IMG/VR virus record: IMGVR_UViG_3300032087_005453
Coordinates: 1-64,000 of that record
Source: a virus
DNA length: 64,000 nucleotides
Reading direction: 5' to 3' (one strand)
The position numbers and the translations under genes were made by a program. Positions within the stretch are counted from its first letter, which is position 1. Each line of letters opens with the position of its first letter. Below, in pieces: positions 56,401 to 64,000 of this stretch. The notes beneath the pieces were generated by a model. The model saw only the letters and a list, made by a program, of their open reading frames with translations, had not been told where the DNA came from and made no database searches.

Positions 56401-59312
56401 TCTAGCATTTCTGGACAAGCTAATCTCATCGAAACATAAGTCGTATAAGGAAGTCCATCTCTAGTTCCAGCAGTGATATTACCATCAGTTTCTATAAAAT
56501 TATCTTCCCAATTCCAACCAGTAAGTTTTACAAAAGAGTTAGCGGTATTCCATGTGGAATAACCAAGTAATAAACTTTGAGTTCCAGTTCCATATGCAAA
56601 TATTGGTTCTAGAGTAACCGAATTACCAGTTGCTAACTGACAGGTATTACCCGTATATGGATTTTGTAAATTTTCTACATAATCATCAAAGTTGTCAAAA
56701 ATTCCACCACTGCCCTTGGCTTCGCATGGTCCTGGCCATCCACTCGCACAAGTGTAGTTTATAGGAGCTTCTCTTATGCCTTTGTATAAGCAATAATTAA
56801 AACCATGCTCTCCAGTAATTGTGTTGTAGCTATATTTGGTATCCAAACCTTGTAGTGTAGCAGTTATTGCTGTTTCCTCCATTTGAGGAGTAACACATTG
56901 AAGGCAAGAATCGTCGTGGTCAATTTCAATTAAAAAGGGAACATTGTCAGTGGGCCATCCACTTTGTGCGGTTCCACATCTATCAAATGACAGATAATTA
57001 AAACTTTGAGACCCTCCGCAGTCGGTGTAAGAACCACTGGTCAATGTATTCCTAAAATATGGTGCTACCAACCTTCCTGATTCGTCGGCCACACCCCAGA
57101 AAGGATAATTACCAGTTCCGATAAAAGGGGGATCTCCTCCATCAGCTTGACCGCTAAACATGACATCTGGATTTGAGAATTCCCAATATACTGGTTCGTT
57201 GTTTCCAGACCCCGGTGTTGTATTTCTAGCATCTCCTTGTTGAATGAGCTGACTAAATCCATTACTGATAACAGACATTCTGTCATCTTTTTGCTGGCCG
57301 CATAAACTTCTCATGTATCCATAAGTTGTGTATGGTTGCTTGATATTACAAACCCAGTCAAATGTATCAAATCCACAGCATGGAGGATCTGCTATACCGC
57401 ACTCATTAAATGCTTGGTCTTTTTGGAACTTAGGTTCTTGACACCCATACTCATCTGGATATAAATCCCATTTAGGAAAGCTTGGGAAGGTTATTGGTGA
57501 TGTAATATATTCCCACTGAGGAGAGTTTACACGTCCGTCAATGCTGTCGCAATCACAAGGAACTTCCGGTTTGATCATCGCACCCCTGGCATCGTCCAGA
57601 TTGATGAACATATTAATCTCAAGACCAGCAAGTCCACTTCTTAGTTGATCTATATTAGTTGGTAGTGAATTATTCCAATCAGCAAAAGGTAGACCACTTG
57701 AATCAAAGTTACATGTATCATAAAAATTAGCACCACGATAAACAAAAGACATTCTTGGAATTCGTTGGGTATTCCATTCTGTTCCGCCACCACATCCGTT
57801 AAAAGAGTAAGTTTGAGTGATACAGCCCGGAAACATATCCAGAGTATTACGCTTCGTAGCACATGTGAAATTTCTACCTATTTCAAAGTTTCTTTTTTGA
57901 TCACGTCGTGTATTTAGGTCGTATAAATCCACTTCAAAGAATGGACCGTTGTATGGCATTTTTCTTTCATATACCGGAACATCACCATCCAACAACACTG
58001 TTCCATCAGTATCAACTGAAGGATATGATTTATCTGTTCTTACTGTGCCACTTGCCACAGTCGGAGTAATAGAATCAAATGGTGCTATAAATCTATTTTC
58101 CGGAAACCTATTAGATTGCCTTAGATTCTTCGCGTTGTTGAACGCTCTACCAAAATCGTTGTGGTAGTTGGTATCAAGATTTGCTCTTTTATAGGTATTG
58201 TCTACCCCGTAAGCAAAATTACTACAGCATGTTGATGGGTCATAGCTGTTGCCCATAACCCATGTGCCGGATTCGTTGATTGGTGTGGTGAAGTTTTCCT
58301 GACCAAAAGTTCCGGCAAGAAAAACTCTTGTGCTACTGCCTTGATCAGAAACATCAACAATCTTAAAGTGGTTGCTATAAGTATCATCTAAACCATTAAG
58401 ATCAAGATGTATTGATCCTCCACGAAACAAAGCATCAGCAGAAGTGCCATTGTAAGAAACATCAGCATATGCTAAATTATTAACAGCGGTGTTTCTGACG
58501 ATTTCGTTAACTACACCTTTGTATCTATCTACAACACTGCCATCAGGTAAACATGAAGGATAATCACCTAACGCTCTATATCTGAACGGATCGTAGTTTG
58601 AAAGGAAATTTCTATGTCTAATTAATGATTGTTTTGCTCCAGTTGGTGCAACTCCTGTTGGTGGAGTGCCAGAAGTACAAACCGATGCCACGGTAATAAA
58701 CTCGCCAAAGTTTCCAGAGTTTGGAGTTTCTACGTCTACGAGCCTCCATGCACCAGTAGCATTTTTATAAATACCATCGGCAAATAAGATCTTGTTTCCA
58801 AGACCAAAGTTTTCTGGGTATTTCTTGAAGATCTGAGTGGGATCATTGTCGTCGCAGGACGCTCCATCGCTAGTTGGTCTGCCGCCATCTGCACTTTGAC
58901 CAGCCTGTTGGTCTACCAAATAAATCTCTGCTCCACCACGTTCTATGCCATCTTCATAACCATCAGAACCATAATGTATAACACCAGTGGGTGTATAAAC
59001 AGATCTATAAAATACATCTGGTCGTTGCTCATTAGCATATGGACCCTGAGTGACCATTCCGCATGTTTTTGTGGCAAAATGGTTTTCATCATATCCATCA
59101 AAGAAATCAAAGTGACCATCATTAAAAAATGCCCACCCAGAAATCAGCACGTTTGTTTCATTCGATCCAAAACCCCAAAAGGTTGGGTTGGCAATTAATT
59201 TCACGTTCAGATGTTTAGGAAGACCAACATTTGCAGTTTCCTCTAAACAGAACTGTGTTTGTATACAATCTGAGCCGCACGAATAGCAGCCTTCGTAAAT
59301 GTCTCCAGCCAT
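53454..59312 (-). CDS. Giant Cys-rich virion-type structural protein
   Basis: A 1952-residue protein, full length in the window (ATG 59312, stop 53454). It is rich in Gly, Ser, Thr, Asn, Asp and especially Cys, with dozens of Cys often in CxxC, CC or CxC form. There is no signal peptide. Low-complexity loops separate short beta strands throughout (for example SGVDECLLNPFKIMVDVDCC), as in large tail or fibre proteins. The Cys density is striking and suggests disulfides or metal-binding knots outside the cell, or a metal-rich fold. Its start lies 18 nt after the stop of the 59331 gene. Likely a tail, baseplate or fibre component; no domain is recognised. Confidence 0.8.
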   Translation of the reverse strand: MAGDIYEGCYSCGSDCIQTQFCLEETANVGLPKHLNVKLIANPTFWGFGSNETNVLISGWAFFNDGHFDFFDGYDENHFATKTCGMVTQGPYANEQRPDVFYRSVYTPTGVIHYGSDGYEDGIERGGAEIYLVDQQAGQSADGGRPTSDGASCDDNDPTQIFKKYPENFGLGNKILFADGIYKNATGAWRLVDVETPNSGNFGEFITVASVCTSGTPPTGVAPTGAKQSLIRHRNFLSNYDPFRYRALGDYPSCLPDGSVVDRYKGVVNEIVRNTAVNNLAYADVSYNGTSADALFRGGSIHLDLNGLDDTYSNHFKIVDVSDQGSSTRVFLAGTFGQENFTTPINESGTWVMGNSYDPSTCCSNFAYGVDNTYKRANLDTNYHNDFGRAFNNAKNLRQSNRFPENRFIAPFDSITPTVASGTVRTDKSYPSVDTDGTVLLDGDVPVYERKMPYNGPFFEVDLYDLNTRRDQKRNFEIGRNFTCATKRNTLDMFPGCITQTYSFNGCGGGTEWNTQRIPRMSFVYRGANFYDTCNFDSSGLPFADWNNSLPTNIDQLRSGLAGLEINMFINLDDARGAMIKPEVPCDCDSIDGRVNSPQWEYITSPITFPSFPKWDLYPDEYGCQEPKFQKDQAFNECGIADPPCCGFDTFDWVCNIKQPYTTYGYMRSLCGQQKDDRMSVISNGFSQLIQQGDARNTTPGSGNNEPVYWEFSNPDVMFSGQADGGDPPFIGTGNYPFWGVADESGRLVAPYFRNTLTSGSYTDCGGSQSFNYLSFDRCGTAQSGWPTDNVPFLIEIDHDDSCLQCVTPQMEETAITATLQGLDTKYSYNTITGEHGFNYCLYKGIREAPINYTCASGWPGPCEAKGSGGIFDNFDDYVENLQNPYTGNTCQLATGNSVTLEPIFAYGTGTQSLLLGYSTWNTANSFVKLTGWNWEDNFIETDGNITAGTRDGLPYTTYVSMRLACPEMLEFLFKPYPSGYIDIANYIDQGTDNNPIYKIFNPDADGIGCQHHYPSADTDLQLDTSFVLVHDQYADLFEITPEHAIRTDGVTQAKLEDYIRFDYVNDVLLANNAFGCNFSVIEYGCIGPDAYGASGFVGCPGGFQCASGQPAGRSFCECPDVCCNCGDYDISEIPRSYLGACTCDCNEQLARIIDWDACAASGTISTDNTSSGCVNPLIKSVSFSGDFGVVGPIIYGIEDYDFIGYGPYSATSESACRWKSEGINQFESGVLHYINKPEKKNAPEGCGLTPDDCELQDCADNANVGAGLCSYPIPFPSGSQKEASGIQVNRRSCYPEIMLVSKVECLSSGYLGDGYRLHVSREYHTHDRTWQELKTPDGGGPLQCFTKAYGGYQYYEGDPAQSGCESIAYANPADSVTPAWNSGLPCLVSQPTGLHAGQDFLFTNQPVDPSGDVLWNYYNLFYESGFTTGNGTYIYNLALSDAAGGYQPQCPTTEDGSTNIGIFSSGEFFSPVGTSGTLAVNARHSCLQDQTSCGAELYCNKMFFPRRTHASGTIVTRFGSMQICTANATRTFSPWHDGYQDLSGTDLELETENIAPFIDTCDTDIQQQLMGGIGIDDTELIVQDVLPLMGIDRNNFRQLNDVKSCIVPTTGCIPVWTHSDQSIAAGLHAPKTWANNKETSFTYYLQRSVASGVDECLLNPFKIMVDVDCCTSNIRRKNTNDDPTNLDYILTDIPSEFCGGMTKPVVCQDCEDTVCGYASPRQDQPDSFTCVEVYKTVAQVIATGEFPVDSGGNCDVQTGTTGAYVIDELVDDMFIVGGSAQVSPDFNHYIPNCEPCFFGTCVPWSCCDGTTTLADEISEFNNIVDVGGTLYITELASTGWAWECDGVTYLGTNFLELDPATDCCFANKGCGYDKFDDSGCCQGTTTICNILSSGYAWSGVGHSAAVGTSDYKNYQLEANGAVHLNPECGCSAAIRYQTCSDSNLLINLTQS

Positions 59313-59330
59313 TATATCCTATTTCCTATT

Positions 59331-61103
59331 TTAGAATGAATTGATGAGAGTAGTATCTTCACCACACCATTCACAAGTTTTAAAACCTTGAGTTTGTATT
59401 TTCATACTACATGTTTGTAATAGTCCAGCATCACATTCCACATGTGTAACAAATTGTTGTGATTTAAATTCAGCTTGTAAAATCCAATGTATTGGTAAGG
59501 ATTCTGTTTGTACCGTAGCATCGTTAGGATATACATCTACTGAACATGATGCATTGTTTGGAAATCCAGCAGATGGGGTAAGTGTTCCACCAGTTATTTC
59601 ACCCCCAACAACTGTTAAGGCAATATCAGTACATATGTTACATCCACCAACTGGAACAGCAAAGGCACCAAAAGTATACCCAGTTCCACCATCTACAACG
59701 TTAATACTAGCATTGCCACTGGCGTCAGTAGTTAATGTAACAACGCCATCTTGTCCAGTACCTCCAGTAAAACTACCAGTATTGATCTTCTTCTTTCTTC
59801 CGGTATTGACTGTAAAGGCTAGATCTCCAACATCCAAATTTTGCCTTAATGGGTTTTCGATGAGAATCTTTTTGTTTTCTATAATTGTTCCGCTGCTCTC
59901 GTGTCTAGGAAAAGTTCCCGAAGGACATGGGTTAGAAACATGTCCACAGTCATGACAGTCTTCTGACCAACTATTATAATAGTCCCCGGCACCAACAGCA
60001 TCTCTAGTATCTCTAATCACAAATGCTTCGTAATAAGGAAACTCTAGTCCAGCAAAATCTAATTGTTCATATACGCCAGTATTGTCTGGATTTCCAGTAT
60101 AAGCAACATATTCCGCATCATAGATTGGATCATCAGCGACAAATGTTCTTTGTACACTTGGTGAATTTCTTGAGAATTGAGATCTGTTATAACTTCTATC
60201 TACTTCATATGAAAAGTTTGGAGGATTGTATGTATTTGTGACCTTGACGAGTGAAATAATTGTTGTATTACCACCAGTCCAAACACCTCTTGCTTCATCC
60301 CATCTTAAATCAACTGGGCCAGATTTCCATACGGCAGGGTTCCACATAGCTTCTGGATGAATGTTGGATATTCCATTGATAGTAGCATCACCAGTTGGAA
60401 CCGGATCTCCATCCGTATTGTATCCCCAACCAGTCATCACAAGCGGTGCTCTTAACCCAACACCTCTAATGCCAGAAATTTCTGCTGTGTGTCTAGCAAA
60501 GTGATCTCTTTCGAAAGAATATGAAACCGGAGCACCTTTACCAGATGGATAAATACCTGTAACTTCTGGATCGTAAGGATTGTGATTCAAAGCAAACGAT
60601 ATGCTGTGACCACCACTTGTCCAAGGATCATCTTCAACAAAATCCGAAGTACCTGACACATCTATATAGGTTGTCAGATTATCGAATGGGTTAAATGGAT
60701 TTAAAGTTTTGCTATTAGGATCAGAAGTGTTTGTAGGATTTGTCCAAGTTGGCAAGAATGGACCCGCTCGACCAGAATCAGAATGTGTAGAGTATGGTGC
60801 AAAGATACCATCCAGACCTATTGCACCCATACTGTTCCAGGGGTGAAAATCAGAATTATTGCCAGTAACATCTATAAAATCCCTTGAACTTTCCAAGAAG
60901 GAATCGTGATCAAGAATACCAATTGATACAGACGGAATAGCACTATACACTCCGGACATAATTGGAGAATCGACGCCGGTTCCAATAATTGTACCCGTAG
61001 CCTCAATATTTCCTTGTGCCCGAAGCGTAGTAGCGATTTCACCAACAATTAGAGAATTATTTCTTCTAATATTGTTATAATCAGGTTCTTTATTTGTAGG
61101 CAT
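59331..61103 (-). CDS. Large structural-type protein
   Basis: A 590-residue protein. It has repeated Gly/Thr/Asn-rich segments (GTIIGTGVDSPIMSGVYS, VVDGGTGYTFGAFAVPVGGC), the last resembling the DGGTGYT beta-helix-like repeat seen in many virion proteins. A central RGVGLRAPLVMTGWGYNTDGDPVPTGDATI string looks like a segment shared by tail proteins of large phages. Three Cys pairs lie in the second half (CHDCGH, CNICTD, CEWCGE). It is probably a tail or fibre protein, expressed with the giant protein that follows it 18 nt later. Confidence 0.75.
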   Translation of the reverse strand: MPTNKEPDYNNIRRNNSLIVGEIATTLRAQGNIEATGTIIGTGVDSPIMSGVYSAIPSVSIGILDHDSFLESSRDFIDVTGNNSDFHPWNSMGAIGLDGIFAPYSTHSDSGRAGPFLPTWTNPTNTSDPNSKTLNPFNPFDNLTTYIDVSGTSDFVEDDPWTSGGHSISFALNHNPYDPEVTGIYPSGKGAPVSYSFERDHFARHTAEISGIRGVGLRAPLVMTGWGYNTDGDPVPTGDATINGISNIHPEAMWNPAVWKSGPVDLRWDEARGVWTGGNTTIISLVKVTNTYNPPNFSYEVDRSYNRSQFSRNSPSVQRTFVADDPIYDAEYVAYTGNPDNTGVYEQLDFAGLEFPYYEAFVIRDTRDAVGAGDYYNSWSEDCHDCGHVSNPCPSGTFPRHESSGTIIENKKILIENPLRQNLDVGDLAFTVNTGRKKKINTGSFTGGTGQDGVVTLTTDASGNASINVVDGGTGYTFGAFAVPVGGCNICTDIALTVVGGEITGGTLTPSAGFPNNASCSVDVYPNDATVQTESLPIHWILQAEFKSQQFVTHVECDAGLLQTCSMKIQTQGFKTCEWCGEDTTLINSF

Positions 61104-61110
61104 AATGTCC

Positions 61111-64000
61111 TTACCTAAATTTAATTTTCTTGATCTTATTAGATATTTTAGACAAAGTTTTTTCTATATCTCTATTATTTTTATTAAATCTAGGAGAAAT
61201 AGTTTTAAAACTGTAAGACGTATCTATGTTTGAATTGCTAACATTGACACTGATATCAGTAACTTGAGGTAAACCATAAAGAGAGTCGCCAATCCTCTTT
61301 ATGGCAGGTGCTCCAGGTATTTTTATACTTCCTTCTTCTACAGCAAATAAAGTGAAGTCATCTATTGCGTTTGCTCTACCCTGTGCAGCTAGATTTAAAC
61401 CTTCTAGTCCACTTGTTTGTGATAGCGTGAAATCTCCAAATTGGCCAAAGTTTGTTGGAATTAGGAAGTTTTCTGGCACCAAAGAATCATCCTGCTCGTA
61501 TTCAATTTTGCCCCTAAATGCAACAGCATCTACGGCGGTAATCCAAGGTCCATAAACATGTCTATTGGATATTTGTGCATAACTTATAGATTTTGGAGTT
61601 ATTGCTATTGGGGTAGGATATAAATTTGTACTAATTTTATTTTCATTAATTCGAGGTTGCTGTGTAAGTCCTGAACCTGGACCACTTACCGGACCTTTTG
61701 ATGTAGTCATATGGGAGGAGCTAAGTATACCCTTTAAATCTTCCTTTCCTATAATTCCAGTATCCTTTACGGGCGGTAAAAATACTTTTCCTGTTGAGCA
61801 TTTAACATATGCAAATTGAAACCTACCATTGTCTTCATAATCGAGACTATATAGACCACTTATTGTAGTCTCTAAATGTCCAGTGGCTGTGTGTATTGGT
61901 AATAACAATGGGTTTTTGAGTCCTGGCTTTGGACTTCCAAAACCATCAAGAAATGATTCGCTATAATTATATACACCAATTCCTCTTGGTATGCCACTTG
62001 TTTCAACTTGGGTTGGTCTTTCTTCAAATCCAGGACTTATATTTTGTGTGGGTAATTTTGGCACTCCGCTAGCATCCCACTCAAAAATAGGAAATCCAGC
62101 AGTTCCGCTTTCCCAAGTGATTTGATTTTCATATTGACCAACGGTTATAGGGCCTAACTGCTCGCTTTTATAGGCTTGACCGGAATTGGCAGCATAATAT
62201 GTAGGAATCCCGCTTTCATAATAATAAAAAGGTAGTAAAGTTCTATCGTAATAATAATCATAAGCATACGGAAGAAAAGAATACTCATTTCCTATAGATT
62301 GAGGTGCTGCATGAATAATAGAAACACCAGAGTATTGCGTAGTACACAATTGATCTAAAGAATATTCTGAAAAGTTAAACACCTCTTTGGTCTTATTATC
62401 TATAAGGCTGTTTAATTGTTGGATATAAGCCTCATCATATGTTCCGCTATTTGCATTACCTGTATCAAAAACAAAATTAAAATCATAGTTAACAAATGGT
62501 GATACTGTGCCTCCATTTATAAACTGATTAGATTGCGGAATTTTTCTCGGATAATAACTCGAAGGTTCAACATAAGCAGAATCAACTAATTCCCAAGAAC
62601 GCTCAAAGTTTCCAACAAGATTATTCCCATCTAAATCTTCTTTGGTTTTAAAGTAAGGAACTGGAAGATACCAGCTTTTACCATAATGAGTATCTCCAAT
62701 CGCTTTTATTTTTTCGTGAATTTTAGGAAGCAAATCTCTAACCATATTGCTTTCTGCTACGCCACAACTTAAAAGAGTTTCTGAACCATCTTCACCTGGT
62801 TCTGATACTGGCGATCCATCAGCATTTTTGCTAGGTATTTGGTCATATGGTCCAATTTGCTGTTGTGAGTGCGTAAAATATCCCAACTGAGATATACATT
62901 CCCCAAATGCTGAACCACCAGCAGAATTATACTTACCAGCAGCTCGCTTTCTTTTATTTTGTAATTCACTTGTTTGTTCCACCTCCGCACCTGGTGATGT
63001 GTTTAATTTAGTATCAAATACTTCGTAACAGTCAGGATAATAGTATTCTCTTAATAAATCTAATTTAGCATATTTATAGGCTTTCATAAACTCCAGCCAT
63101 TTATCAAATGCATTTGCATTAGTTGACCCTATAGCTATTCTTATTTCATACATAGATGCGGCATATACACCTCTATGAAAAACCCCTTGCACGTTTATAT
63201 CCCCAACAATATCTTTCATATCTATAAAAATGAAATCATCCATGTCAGAGGGGTCTAATTGAGTTGTAACTACTGGAACTTTTCTTAAAGAAGTTTGTTG
63301 TATCCCAAGAGGATCAGTTTCAGTATCGATAGTTGTTGGGTCTATAGCATTCGGCAGTATGATATCCCCCCAGTAACACTTTAAGTGTTTTTTGGGGACT
63401 GTAACTAGCCTACTTTGTTTACCACCGGTAATAACCTTCATTATTGTAAGATCATTTAGTTTGATGGATATATCAGAACTAGCAATTTTTAAATCATCCA
63501 GTTTGTCGGAATCCCAATACTCTGTAGCTACTGGAAATTTTCCACCATTGGCGATGGATTGAGTTCCCACATCTGTAAATCCCTCATTGGCAAAATCCAA
63601 TCCTTTAGAATCTAATGGATCTGAATATATACCGCTGAGTTCGGGTGTTGCTAATCCATAATCGGAATTACTGATGGGGCGTTTACCTGGGTGAATACCA
63701 GTATCATCTACGCCAGTCCAATATACATCTTTTAAATCTGGAACTTCTAAACCTATTAAGCTATAGGCAATATTGCTAAAAGGTTTATATTGATTTATAA
63801 ATGAGTTCTTGTCAACAGTCTGAATTCTAATTGTTCCACCATATTTTCCACCGGTGGTGCTAAATTTATTAGTGTTTAATCCAGTCCAGTTACAAATGGC
63901 AGGTTGGGTCCAATTAGGGTCATCCTCTTGTAATGTTGGGTCTCCGATACTTGTATCAGTATATAAATCGATATAGCAATAGTATTCTAGATTAGCCTCG
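61111..64000 (-). CDS. Large structural-type protein, 5' end beyond the window
   Basis: The frame is open from the stop at 61111 to the window edge, about 963 residues. An apparent start at 63600 is a TTG inside the open frame, not a convincing start: the reading upstream of it (KGLDFANEG, and YWTGVDDTGIHPGKRPISNS further on) is continuous, so the true start lies to the right. The composition is like a virion protein: Gly, Tyr, Ser, Asn and Pro-rich, with strings such as YYYESGIPTYYAANSGQAY. It ends in a basic Lys/Ser tail. It precedes the 590-residue gene by 7 nt in the same operon. No domain is recognised. Confidence 0.8.
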   Translation of the reverse strand, partial: EANLEYYCYIDLYTDTSIGDPTLQEDDPNWTQPAICNWTGLNTNKFSTTGGKYGGTIRIQTVDKNSFINQYKPFSNIAYSLIGLEVPDLKDVYWTGVDDTGIHPGKRPISNSDYGLATPELSGIYSDPLDSKGLDFANEGFTDVGTQSIANGGKFPVATEYWDSDKLDDLKIASSDISIKLNDLTIMKVITGGKQSRLVTVPKKHLKCYWGDIILPNAIDPTTIDTETDPLGIQQTSLRKVPVVTTQLDPSDMDDFIFIDMKDIVGDINVQGVFHRGVYAASMYEIRIAIGSTNANAFDKWLEFMKAYKYAKLDLLREYYYPDCYEVFDTKLNTSPGAEVEQTSELQNKRKRAAGKYNSAGGSAFGECISQLGYFTHSQQQIGPYDQIPSKNADGSPVSEPGEDGSETLLSCGVAESNMVRDLLPKIHEKIKAIGDTHYGKSWYLPVPYFKTKEDLDGNNLVGNFERSWELVDSAYVEPSSYYPRKIPQSNQFINGGTVSPFVNYDFNFVFDTGNANSGTYDEAYIQQLNSLIDNKTKEVFNFSEYSLDQLCTTQYSGVSIIHAAPQSIGNEYSFLPYAYDYYYDRTLLPFYYYESGIPTYYAANSGQAYKSEQLGPITVGQYENQITWESGTAGFPIFEWDASGVPKLPTQNISPGFEERPTQVETSGIPRGIGVYNYSESFLDGFGSPKPGLKNPLLLPIHTATGHLETTISGLYSLDYEDNGRFQFAYVKCSTGKVFLPPVKDTGIIGKEDLKGILSSSHMTTSKGPVSGPGSGLTQQPRINENKISTNLYPTPIAITPKSISYAQISNRHVYGPWITAVDAVAFRGKIEYEQDDSLVPENFLIPTNFGQFGDFTLSQTSGLEGLNLAAQGRANAIDDFTLFAVEEGSIKIPGAPAIKRIGDSLYGLPQVTDISVNVSNSNIDTSYSFKTISPRFNKNNRDIEKTLSKISNKIKKIKFR

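Noticed and set aside
63598-63600. Start of the last structural gene at 63600
   Set aside because: The codon is TTG and the frame continues upstream to the window edge without a stop, with similar composition, so it is internal.

Overview
This window is a stretch of a large tailed double-stranded DNA phage, apparently lytic, probably uncultured and of the big T4-like myovirus kind. It carries no host housekeeping operons. It has densely overlapping genes in long one-direction blocks, a replisome (split Pol III alpha, DnaQ-type exonuclease, DnaB-like helicase, DnaG-like primase, RecA/UvsX-like recombinase, two SSBs), class I ribonucleotide reductase, dNMP kinase, dCMP deaminase, MazG, PhoH, a phage sigma factor, T4-late-like TATAAATA promoters, several free-standing nucleases, and very large virion proteins at the right end. 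No integrase, terminase or capsid gene is visible here. The host is unknown. A Tat-exported DUF1501 protein and a tmRNA tag reading AEPSFALAA both hint at a planctomycete-like host, which is an inference only.

Layout. 1-1115 (+) is an RNA block: a hairpin, a structured terminator-like element, tRNA-Gln, tRNA-Leu, then a tmRNA gene in circularly permuted order. The 3' acceptor half (273-350) comes first, then an HNH endonuclease gene, then the 5' half with the tag (947-1108). 1136-4113 (+) holds dCMP deaminase, a second HNH protein, DUF1501, a small unknown and a HAD phosphatase. 4090-43053 (-) is a long leftward block. From its left end it holds heptose-type sugar activation genes and a nucleosidase; annealing- or repair-like genes; a run of glycosyltransferase-like proteins; the sigma factor and replisome; the RecA, PhoH and RNR genes; an exported or membrane cassette (thioredoxin with CxC pairs, papain-like peptidase, small membrane proteins, PAS protein); putative structural proteins; a glycosyltransferase; and SSB. 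43054-43612 is a divergent control region with one small gene. 43613-52926 (+) is a sugar/glycan operon: cupin, three glycosyltransferases, a two-subunit mini TPP enzyme, an RmlC-like epimerase, a B12 radical SAM enzyme, a PLP sugar 3-dehydratase-like protein and an NAD epimerase. 52910-64000 (-) is a late operon for giant virion proteins; the last one runs off the window.

How the parts fit. The left and centre supply replication, nucleotide synthesis and recombination. The rightward operon and the scattered glycosyltransferases look like a phage-encoded route to an unusual, perhaps branched or deoxy, sugar. This could decorate the virion, the host envelope or phage DNA.

Most striking are the two-piece tmRNA with a nuclease gene between its halves, and a 53-nt conserved RNA domain found three times. 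Each copy of that domain sits on a different, compensating terminator stem, directly in front of the next gene.
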